A DNA stretch of 64,000 nucleotides from Actinernus sp. WN-2022 (Eukaryota; Cnidaria; Anthozoa; Actiniaria; Actinernidae). Under the pieces are notes generated by a model that was not told where the DNA came from, did no database searches, and worked only from the letters and a program-made list of their open reading frames with translations. A program made the position numbers and the translations under genes. Position 1 is the first letter of the stretch; every line of letters starts with the position of its first letter. The stretch spans positions 73,369,537-73,433,536 of the forward strand of contig JAOWCC010001589.1 of NCBI GenBank assembly GCA_030867875.1. The letters are read 5' to 3'. Shown here piece by piece: positions 1-8,800 of this stretch.

Positions 1-132
1 ACTTCGATGGTTTATATGTGCCTAATACGTAGTTAGAGAACGAGACTTCGATGGCTTTCGCGTGGCTTACATACGATTTCGAAAAGTCACGTTAAGTTAG
101 AGTAAAGGATTATATAACTAATATGTATACGT

Positions 133-1299
133 ATGTCGTTCAGAACCGTTCAATCAGTAGAAGAAAGAGCAAGCGTAATTAACGAATTCTTGAAAAATAG
201 ACAAATCTTAAAGAAACGATTACTCGATAAGAAATTAGGTGACCAATCATTAAAGCTGGCTAGTGAAAAGCTATACCAACCCGTAACAGCTTCAGTCGAA
301 AAGGCGCAGAAAGCGGCTGATAAGAAACAGGACGAAATGATAGAACAGCTACAAGAAAACCAAGAGAACATCACTGGAGCAATCGATACATTAAGTGAAG
401 CCATATCAACGCAAGGATCTACTAAAGGTTTAGAATCATGGATTGGTAAACTACCATCACATTACGAGGAAGACGAAGATGAAGACGAAGAGAACAACAA
501 AGGAGCCGTTGGTGGCATAAAACCAATTTTTGGAGCACAAGAATCTAAACGACTAGAAAAACTAGGGTTCGACCCAAGCTTAACAGACATACCTTCAGAA
601 CACTTAATAAAGAATGCCATAACGATACTGAACAAGCAAATCAAATCATCTAAATCACCCAAGACAATAAAGATACTAGGCAATCAAAAATTAGCAGCAA
701 ACAAGTACTTGAAGGAAGTGCAAAAAATAAAGACACCAGAGAAAGAAGTCGTATTTGTACCAGATGAGGACGTCATAGAAACGCCAAAGTCATCTAAGAC
801 TAAGAAAACGACTGGCACAGGTCTAAAAATAGGATCCGACTATACGTTCGGAAACTTGTATATCGATCCAGCTAAACTACTAGAGATGAGATTAGAGGCC
901 TACAATGGTAGTGGTAAGAAGGTACTAAGCCATAAGGTCGATAATTCATTTATGGAGTTGCTAACGAAACGCTACAATCCTAGAAGACTGTACACTGATG
1001 ATGCTCAAAGGATATTCAACAAGCTGATTAAGCTCTCGGGAATCTCTCCATATACGTCTAAAAGTGGTAAGATCGACTTAGGAACGAAAAAATCAGGTGG
1101 TTGTAACAAAAGTCGAATAAAGTACTACAACAACCCGAATGAGCTATGTGAAAGACTAGAGTTAATAATAGCATCGAAAAACGCTGGAAACAATAGTATC
1201 GAACTTTCTAACGAAGCCGTCGAGATACTCAATAAGCTTTCTAACGATGGCTTGATTGACGACGACGAATACAAACAGATGTATCAACAATTTATGTAA
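133..1299 (+). CDS. Polinton/PLV-type hypothetical protein, 388 aa
   Basis: Intact intronless ORF. The N-terminal ~100 residues are charged and probably coiled coil (repeated EKAQKAADKKQDEMIEQLQE-like heptads). Next comes an acidic linker (EEDEDEDEEN, about residues 114-123). A C-terminal region of about 150 residues (from about 240) contains YTFGNLYID and a pattern ending TDDAQRIFNKLIKLSGI. This C-terminal layout reminds me of the DUF8207-type proteins of arthropod and cnidarian Polinton-like elements, but I could not check. The ATG is preceded by the AT-rich string tatacgt. The gene is followed after 11 bp by the next ORF in the same direction, so the two may be co-expressed. Function is unknown; a structural or DNA-binding role is a guess. 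Confidence 0.6.
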   Translation: MSFRTVQSVEERASVINEFLKNRQILKKRLLDKKLGDQSLKLASEKLYQPVTASVEKAQKAADKKQDEMIEQLQENQENITGAIDTLSEAISTQGSTKGLESWIGKLPSHYEEDEDEDEENNKGAVGGIKPIFGAQESKRLEKLGFDPSLTDIPSEHLIKNAITILNKQIKSSKSPKTIKILGNQKLAANKYLKEVQKIKTPEKEVVFVPDEDVIETPKSSKTKKTTGTGLKIGSDYTFGNLYIDPAKLLEMRLEAYNGSGKKVLSHKVDNSFMELLTKRYNPRRLYTDDAQRIFNKLIKLSGISPYTSKSGKIDLGTKKSGGCNKSRIKYYNNPNELCERLELIIASKNAGNNSIELSNEAVEILNKLSNDGLIDDDEYKQMYQQFM

Positions 1300-1310
1300 C
1301 GTATAGCTAT

Positions 1311-1808
1311 ATGGCAAAGACGTTGAAAGTAGACATATTCAACTTCAATCATATAGACAAGGACTTGAGTGAAGCAGATGTCGAAATGCTAAAAAAACTG
1401 TATTCTCACTACCACAAAAAATGCTTCTACCACAAGCAAGCATACAAACGATTCAAGAAGGTTAATACAATTCTACACTTATCGTCAATTGGTCTCACAA
1501 GTACAGGCGTAATCATTGGGTCTATAACACTAAATCCAATCATTCTCGGTACAATATCGGGATCAGGACTATTGCTTCAAGGACTACTAAAAATGAAAAA
1601 CTACAATAGGAAGACGGAAATGAGCAAATTTGCGTACACATCATATCAGAAGATCTTGAATAAAATAAGGGCATATCTGCGTGGAGAAGAACTCGACATC
1701 GAAAGATTTACATTAGAGTTGAACTGGTTGGACGATCAAGTTAGTGACCTATGTCCACTAGTTGATAGATTCAGAGAGAGATACAACAAGAAGTACGCAA
1801 CTAGTTGA
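1311..1808 (+). CDS. Small putative membrane protein of the element, 165 aa
   Basis: Intact ORF of 165 aa. Residues about 1-50 are helical and basic (DIFNFNHIDKDLSEADVEML, then HYHKKCFYHKQAYKRFKK). Residues about 53-92 form a glycine/isoleucine-rich hydrophobic hairpin (LHLSSIGLTSTGVIIG and NPIILGTISGSGLLLQGLL), likely two membrane segments. The C-terminal half is a soluble helical region ending in a lysine-rich tail. I recognise this as a type recurring beside the preceding ORF in cnidarian virus-like elements, from memory only. It starts 11 bp after the upstream gene and ends 11 bp before the convergent minus-strand gene, so there is no room for separate long promoters. Function unknown; a minor virion or membrane protein is possible. 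Confidence 0.55.
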   Translation: MAKTLKVDIFNFNHIDKDLSEADVEMLKKLYSHYHKKCFYHKQAYKRFKKVNTILHLSSIGLTSTGVIIGSITLNPIILGTISGSGLLLQGLLKMKNYNRKTEMSKFAYTSYQKILNKIRAYLRGEELDIERFTLELNWLDDQVSDLCPLVDRFRERYNKKYATS

Positions 1809-1819
1809 TCATTGCCATA

Positions 1820-2416
1820 TCAATTATCTTCACTTCTTGCAAAAACACCATTATGAGTCTCTATGTATAACCATTCATTCATATCACAGATCTTCTTCCA
1901 TATCCTAACATATCGTTTAACAGTAATCTTAGATATGTACCTAGTACACTTTTGCATATGGATGCGATAGTTATCGATTCCAGATTCGCGAAACTTCATT
2001 TCGAACAACTTATAGAACACGAAATCTAGTATTGGATACCTCTTCCGTTTCAATATAACATCAATAGCACTTTCGAATTCATCGAACATCCTACGAATAT
2101 CAATGCACTCACCATATCGTAAATCAAATTTCGCAATGAATATATTGTCAATATGGTATTTCCTATGGTAGATAGACTTACGTCTCATTCGGTACCTATT
2201 TTCGTAGTAATCGATATATCCATTCACCAAACGATATGAATGAACTACACCACAGCTTTGGCAAACATACATACCATTATCATTGATTATCTCTGTATTG
2301 CCACAACACGACTCACTCTCTTTCTTGCATACGTAATCTATCAATCGCTCATTGCAGAAAGGACACAACTCTCCAAAGTCTTTCATCTCATCATGGATTT
2401 CTGAATTGCAGTTCAT
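1820..2416 (-). CDS. VLTF3-like zinc-ribbon late transcription factor
   Basis: ORF of 198 aa on minus. The N-terminal half has three cysteine pairs: CPFC (about 19-22), a CC pair in ESESCCGN, and CQSC (about 52-55). The last two build a TFIIB/A2L-like zinc ribbon (CCGN...YVCQSCGVVHSY). The following sequence contains Y-x-R-K-x-H-I (YHRKYHIDNIF) and a helical C-terminal half (RRMFDEFESAIDVIL...). This order, zinc ribbon then a Y-x-R-x-x-H-F-like helical domain, is that of poxvirus-type VLTF3 proteins found in NCLDVs and polinton-like viruses, where they act in late gene transcription. The upstream region on minus is AT-rich with a tatagtagtata string just before the start. It could also be a generic zinc-ribbon protein; the VLTF3 label is inferred from pattern. 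Confidence 0.55.
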   Translation of the reverse strand: MNCNSEIHDEMKDFGELCPFCNERLIDYVCKKESESCCGNTEIINDNGMYVCQSCGVVHSYRLVNGYIDYYENRYRMRRKSIYHRKYHIDNIFIAKFDLRYGECIDIRRMFDEFESAIDVILKRKRYPILDFVFYKLFEMKFRESGIDNYRIHMQKCTRYISKITVKRYVRIWKKICDMNEWLYIETHNGVFARSEDN

Positions 2417-2659
2417 CCTATACTACTATATTAGATATTAAATATAGAGTACCATGCACCAGCATCCATTACATAGAGAAGATGCAAGATACCTCGAACG
2501 CACTATGAAATAGAAAGAAAGGAAAATACTATAGAAGAAACTCGCAGAAGCCAATATATGGCAATAGCGGATAGCAGGCAAGGCAATGAAGCCATTAGAA
2601 TGGATAGCCTAGAATGCAACTATGAAAAGTTGAATACTATAGTATGAGAAGAACGAAGA

Positions 2660-2975
2660 GAAGAATTCGATATCCAAAGATTGAAACCAGTTATGGAGAT
2701 TTCCAAAGATTGAAACCGGTTATGGAGATTTCCAAGAATTTGACATCCAAAGATTGAACTGGTTAAACCGGTTATGAAGAATTTCAAGAATTCGACCACG
2801 CCCTAAATAATTCCAAGGATAGTAGTACAGTAGTACAGTAGTATCGAGGGTGGGGAGAGACCTTCTTCGAGGTTGAGACCTTCTTTGAGGTCGAGACCTT
2901 CTTTGAGGTCGACAACGGATTATTTTGATCTCGAAGAGATTGAAATGGTCCGGTGCCCCCACCCTCTATACTACT
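2660..2975. repeat. Subterminal repeat block at the end of the virus-like element
   Basis: Three imperfect copies of a ccaaagattgaaac...ggttatg unit lie at 2677-2785. Three copies of gagaccttctttgaggtc lie at about 2857-2912, next to an agtagtac triplet. The string agtagtatcgagggtgggg at about 2838 is repeated inverted as ccccaccctctatactact, ending at 2975. A host flank begins at about 2976. Iterated subterminal repeats are common near termini of linear DNA elements. The terminus is inferred from the inverted copy and the change of sequence character, not from a visible target duplication. Confidence 0.5.
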
Positions 2976-3229
2976 AACAAACTCCAATGAATCGAGAGCG
3001 CGTGCACTGGGTACCGTGACCGTGGTCAGAGATAGGAAAAAGCTGGAAAAAGCTATATTTGAAGGACAGAAGGGAAAGCTATGAACTAGGCAGTGAAAAC
3101 AATCCTTTCCATACTTGGATATCATGATCATAGAGGCACTATTTGAGAATGTGATGTTTGTAACTTATAAACAAACTTCACCTCACTCTTCACAGAGCTA
3201 TAAAGAAACTGTGCATCATCATGACTCAC

Positions 3230-5426
3230 CTCCACCATTGCTAGATAGGTATGGAACATGTCTGCCTTGATGGGCTGTGGATGATAGCGTGTCCAGTCCC
3301 ATTTCTCAGCGTCTTTACAACTGAATCAAGTTAAAAAGACATGCATATAGGGATAAAGAAAGTTAAGGATTTAAAGCCTTCTAAGATAACACTGATCTGG
3401 GGCAGATACAGGCAGTAAATGGGGGTCAATTGATCCCGGTTTTCTCACTATGGAAACCCCTTTTTGATTGAACCCCACTTTGTCTCCTTCCCTTTTACAA
3501 AGAAAAGCAAAGAAGTTGCCATGATTGAACCCCTATCGAACCCTCCTTTCAATCCCCTCCCTCCCCCCTCAGAGAATCCTGGATCCACCCCAGCTGATCA
3601 GTGATGTTATGGGATTACGCACTAAGTGGTGTAGGGAGGGGGGGGGGGGGGGGGGGGGGGAGTGGGGGCAGTCCTCCTTCCCCCCACCTCTCAGCTCAGT
3701 CCTAAAAGAGAGATTGACAGAAGTCATCAATGAACATGTCCCAGAATTAATCATTTTCCCCCTCCCCCCCCCCCCCCCCCATTTTCAGGACCTCCCTTAC
3801 GCCCCTGCATACACTATAGTTCCATCCTCTATATAGCTATACTATAAAACACTATCTAAAAACCTTTGATGAACAACTGAACATCACAAGCTTACCGACC
3901 TTGATATCTTTATCCCAGTCTTTTCTATTGATCTGCACCACTCTGTAAAACCCACAACCATGAACACAGTACAAACAATACTATTGATCCAGCCTAGTGT
4001 TGCTAAGATAAATGAAATGAGGCTTCCATACACCATACTGAAACAAAAATGCACAGTCAGTAGTAATTTAGGTATTGTATACCACATCAGTCCCCAATTA
4101 AGCACCTACCCTCAGTTAATTAGCACCCCCCTTGAATACAACATATCAAAATAAGCACCCCTTGTATAAGAACCTACCATCCATATCCCACCTCCGAAAA
4201 ATATATAGTTAATAGGTAGAAGGTAATGGTTTATTTGTCTTAGAGATACAGTCAGGTACAATGTATGAACTGTATGTATGTGCATAAGATTTTGTTTGTT
4301 TCCAGATGAAAAAGATTACCATAAAGTATTGCGATGTACTGAATTAACAAAGACAATGATCAAAAGCATTAATTGTGTCCATGTCTGGATTGTAGATTTA
4401 CTTAAAAAGCCTGCCTAATTCTGCTGCTCTAGCTAGCTCTTGGATGTCTGCTCTAGTATTTGCAAAGTAGTTAAATATGTTTGTTTTAAGATCTGATGGT
4501 TTTGACATGGATTAAGAAATAATAAGAAATAATCCCCAGGTACTTTAGTTTCCTTTATTTAGTGAATATTGAGTTTAACTTATGGACTTATTTGGCAAAA
4601 CCAAAAGGTATACAAAACCATAGCTATTCGACAAGTGAACGATATTTAACTTAATTATATCTATTTTTATCATTGCTTAACCAGTGATTCCCTCTGAATG
4701 GATTCGTGTTTACAAAGTGTTGCTAGTTCGCTAGAGAATACATATTGTTCTGGGTTCTGACTGCAGCATCCTTAAATCCTGGCAGAACTCTATACAAACT
4801 GGCTCTCACTTTACCTCAAACTGAATATTGTGATTGACAGTTACATTATGTTCAAAATTATGAGGATGATCACTATGCAGTTATGTATTATTATTTAGTG
4901 AGGTTTTTTTGAAGTTTTTAATCCTGTATGAATTATCTTGAGGTTTGTATGGAATAATTAATATTAGGAAAAATGAAAATGAACTAATTATTTTATTTTA
5001 TTAAAATAACAAACAAAAGTGGTCAATGCAGTGTATATTTAACAAATAGATTCCAATCTGCCATGCGCCTGTCCTCGTATAGATGCACAGATCAAAAGTT
5101 GTGTATACGAAGACTTGTAAACAAATAATAATCTTTGCACAAGCTGATTTTACATACCTCGGTTTTTCTGTTGCCACAAGGCAACACCATCGAAAAACCA
5201 CCAAAAATGTAGCAAGAACGCCATTGGTGATGGAAGAATAAAATCCTAGATCACAGTGGATCTGGTCACCAAAAGTTATGTTCATTGTTAAAGAGTTCAC
5301 TTCGCCAAACAGCAGGCATTTGCCACCAAGCTTCGAGCCGAGCAATCCCAGTGGTACTGCTATAAAACAACCCGCCGCCATTGCGAACAGGCATAAAATA
5401 CTCTCAAACATCTTGTTATTCGACAT
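3230..5426 (-). CDS. TMEM179: TMEM179-family membrane protein, first three exons (3' end missing)
   Basis: Exons 5426-5158, 4037-3900 and 3320-3230 (phases 2, 2, 0; 166 codons). Exon 1 starts at MSNNKMFES and gives TM1 (about residues 7-30), then the family hallmark GGKCLLFGE and an extracellular segment ending CDLGFYSS, then TM2 (NGVLATFLVVFRW). Exon 2 gives TM3 (ISFILATLGWINSIVCTVF) and GFTEWCRSIEKTG, close to GFTMWCDTITEKG of vertebrate TMEM179. Exon 3 gives the loop SCKDAEKWDW...MFHTYLAMVE. The exon 2 donor (GTCGGT) is weak but keeps frame; a nearby GTAAGC would create a stop. The expected fourth exon with the final TM helix is absent from 2976-3229. It should lie left of the window, with the virus-like element inside intron 3. 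The family's function is poorly known. It is head-to-head with PRPF39. Confidence 0.75.
3638..3780. repeat. Facing poly-G and poly-C tracts
   Basis: A run of 23 G (3638-3660) is followed about 100 bases later by a run of 17 C (3764-3780), within intron 2 of the TMEM179-like gene. The two tracts could pair as a hairpin, and the G run could form a quadruplex. Run lengths in assemblies are unreliable. Confidence 0.8.
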
Positions 5427-5897
5427 TCTGTTGTCATTCCTTCAAACATCAGTGCTAGCTTGTTGACAAAGATATTCAATGATTATTCGAACCCACGCGC
5501 TTCTTTTGCGTCTCCGGAGCAGTACGTAATGAAATTACGAGTAATTATTGACGGACTATTTGATTCACGAAGAAATATTGAACATTTGCATTTCCCCGAT
5601 TCCAACCTCGTTCCCAGGAGTCATTACGCGCCTAATCAGATGCCGCCATCTTGGATTAGGCGCGTAAAGACCTTGACAGAAAATAAGTGAATTTTAAAGA
5701 AATCACTTGTAGTAATCAATTTAAGCAATGATTTGTTTCAATATTGTGCTATTCGTCTGGAGTCATCAGACGTATGTATGTATGTATGTATGTATGATAT
5801 GATATGGACTCCCTGTGTCGTTTTAAAACGAATGCTGAAAATACGTATACCAGAATGCAGTGCGCTCCAAGTGCGTGGTTTCAGCGTGTGGAATAAC
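5427..5897. promoter_or_regulatory. Bidirectional promoter region between TMEM179-like gene and PRPF39
   Basis: Only 470 bp separate the two divergent start codons. The region holds a 13-bp perfect inverted repeat, TTACGCGCCTAAT (5624-5636) and its complement (5655-5667). The 18-base spacer contains GCCGCCATCTTG (5642-5653), matching the consensus core of the metazoan YY1 site. No TATA box is visible at a suitable distance. A (TATG)n microsatellite follows at about 5774-5796. Promoter activity is inferred from position. Confidence 0.6.
5624..5667. promoter_or_regulatory. Palindrome with YY1-like core
   Basis: Perfect 13-bp arms around an 18-base loop carrying the 12-base string GCCGCCATCTTG. 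The arms include GCGCC/GGCGC (E2F-like) and CGCG. It may be a regulatory palindrome of the shared promoter or a tiny fold-back element; copies elsewhere in the genome would decide. Confidence 0.55.
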
Positions 5898-8800
5898 ATG
5901 GCGGCTGTTCTTGAAGATAGAGTCGATGAATCGATGGAAAATCTGGACCATCCTGTTGGTAGGTCACAAAGTAATCACTTCTAGCGATAACCTATTTATT
6001 GTGCTTACACTTGGATTAGTTTTTTAATGGAAGAGCTTTCTATTTCTTTCAATGACTCGTCGCTTCGTTCCTCTGGCTCAAGTTGTGGTTGAGACGTCCC
6101 TCGTATTAAATTAACAGTTTTCTTTTTCGTTTTTAAGACGTAGGGAAAATCGCCGTCGACACCGAAATGCCTATAGCTACCGAAGCCCCCGAAGCGCCTA
6201 CAGCTATCGAAGCGGCTATAGCTCCCGAAGCTGATCATAGTGCCAGCCCCGAGCAAGACTGCCAAGACTGGCAAGAGCAAGACTGCCAAGAGCAAGACGA
6301 TGGTGCTGTCGCTGTATTTGAAAAGACTCTGGAACAAGACGTGCAAGAGAATGTCGAAAATGAAGTGATTACCAATGGTAATGAGGTAGATGAAGTGATC
6401 AACGAACAAGAACTAAAATACTGGAAGGCAGTGAAAGAAAATCCCTCTGACTTCACCAGTTGGACCTACTTATTGCAATTTGTAGAGCAAGAGGTATGCA
6501 TTCATTAGTTTTATTTAATATGCAGTATTTTAATAATTTAATAATAGAAAATTATGATATAATTTTGTGCAAGATCCGGTGTTCACCCTAGCTTTCTCAC
6601 TCTCAGTTCAATTTGTATTTGCCTTCCAAGTTTTTTTCTCAACATTTTTATATCTACTTTATCACAGCAAAACCACCAAATACTCCCCAGTCTTTTCCCC
6701 CAGAGCTGTGTTTCATTAGTATTCATATATTTACTTAATTTTCATACATGTTCATTAATATTTATATATGTTCATTAATATTCATGATATTTCTATTGTT
6801 AACACACCTTTTTTTATTAGCAAATTTTGCCACAAAATGTTGAAAATTGTAAGAGAAAAAATCCCAAATTTAGGGGTGCAGCATTATAGTAGAGTACTTT
6901 CCAAAAACTTTTCGAAATGTGCCCCAAAACTTGCGACGGGAAATTACAGCTACCACTGAGTAAAACAGCTTCAAAGTTAAAGAAAATAGTGAGAGAAAAA
7001 CACACAGCTCACTACAAAAGTTCTAAGTATATTCTGAAATGACATTTTCCCCTAAATATCCACATATGTTCTAAATATCCCAGAAACTTATAAATATCTA
7101 AAGAAAGTCTGGTTATTTGTGTCAAAGGGAGCTTGCCCGATGACCATTTAGCACTCGACCTGACGAGTGGTTTGATTTGTTTGAACCCTGAAAGCACAAA
7201 ATTGTACAGACATTTGTATGGTGGGGTACACCAATGTGCAAATAGATTTATGGTGCTCTTTTGAGCAATACTGATGGTTTCACTATTTTAAGTGGATATC
7301 AAAATGTTGGAAAAACCTTGGAATTGGGTATTGTTTTCAAGGTGGATAGTTTAATGAGTATTGTCTGATAACATTCACTTCTTACCCAGGGTAAACTAAG
7401 GGTAGCTACGCAAGTCAACACCCTAATATGGTTGGCAGGTTACAGCCTCTGTTGTACATGTAATTAAAATGCTGATTTTCGGATTTATTCATTTTGTATT
7501 ATTTGGGTATCAGTGGGAGCTGGCAGTAACAGAACATGTCCTTTTTCTTGCAGAATAAATTGGCATCAGCACAAAATGCTTTTAACACTTTCTTCAAAAG
7601 GTACCCTTATTGCTATGGGTACTGGAAGAAGTATGCAGACATGGAACGCAAAAATGGGAATATTGACAAAGCCAAAGAGGTAATTAGACAGTTCTCCTGA
7701 AGTTCTGGCATTGCGTTGTTAAATAAACCAGCTCCTCAATAAACAATGGGCCCAAGCCCAACAGTCCCAGATGATGATAAAAGCAGCATGCCCGATCACA
7801 ACGAGGTGCAACTGATGAGCAAATGCAGAATAACAACCAATAATGATAAGCTAAGAGTCCCTGATGACAGTGACTCGGACCCAGGACAGCACGAACATCA
7901 CCACAGGGACCCCAGTATACACTGGATATTTAACCATGTCTATCTCGATTAAAGCCCACTCCCTTCACTTTCATATCAAGTCCAAATTACATATAGCCAC
8001 TTTATCATTTACTCCATTTGTTTTCTGACTTTGCCTGCCCTTGCCCCTATCTTTTTCCCATTTCTGATTTTGTCTGACTTTGCCCACAAATCCTTGCAAC
8101 AACCCTGAGCCTGGTTCGAAACAAGGGTATTAGGTGGTACCCCAAAGGTTAAACTGTACAGATCACAATTACATATTTATTTAGTGCTATCCTGCCCTGG
8201 TTGGTACCAGCTACTTGTACTATTTTACAGTTACGAGTGTGTGTTTACAGGTTTGTCATGCACCTTTTTTATTATTGGGATTGTTTGGCCAGTGTGCATG
8301 TTGTACTGTAGATCCCCAGACATAACAGCTCCCTGAAAGAAGTGACCCTCGGAAAGTAACAGCATTTTCAGTTTACCAGTTGTTTGGCACTTGGTCATAT
8401 TTGATCAACTGACTAGCTATGATTGGTATTGTGGTTACAGTTGAGTTGAGGTCTCATTGCTAGTCGGTCTCGGAATATCACAAAATTTAATATCAGTACA
8501 AAACTACTAAAACTAAAACAACCCTCATTACTTGTGGAACTTTGCTGTATTCAAATTACATACAACTCGTAAATTTTATTCTGTTTGTTCACAGGTCTTT
8601 GAGCAGGGAGTGACAGCCATCTCCTACAGTGTGGACTTATGGGTACATTACCTGAATTTTTCTTCTCAAACTACCAAGGGCCAACCTGATGGTCCCCAAG
8701 TGATGCGCAGGTAATCCCCCTTTCACAGTGAAACGTGGTACTAATGCATACCTTATCTCACACTTCCCAGGCACTGACTCGCATCAAAGTAAATTGGGTT

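Larger units (their letters stand above)
1..2975. mobile_element. Right part of a Polinton/PLV-like integrated element
   Basis: Three tightly packed intronless genes: two on plus separated by 11 bp, and one on minus that converges with the second across an 11-bp gap. Such packing is unlike the host genes and typical of Polinton/adintovirus or polinton-like virus genomes. The minus gene resembles a viral late transcription factor (VLTF3). Non-coding DNA at 2450-2975 is rich in short direct repeats. The proposed right end is at about 2975, where the sequence ends in ...TACTACT, so the element would begin 5'-AG on minus as Polintons do. The left part (polymerase, integrase, capsid genes) lies outside the window, so class membership is inferred. 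It sits in what appears to be an intron of the TMEM179-like gene. Confidence 0.6.

Noticed and set aside
3525..3836. 103-codon ORF in TMEM179 intron 2
   Set aside because: It is made from the poly-G and poly-C tracts.
5733..5984. Longer PRPF39 start upstream of 5898
   Set aside because: The upstream extension is translated (TATG)n repeat; the ATG at 5898 gives the better N terminus.
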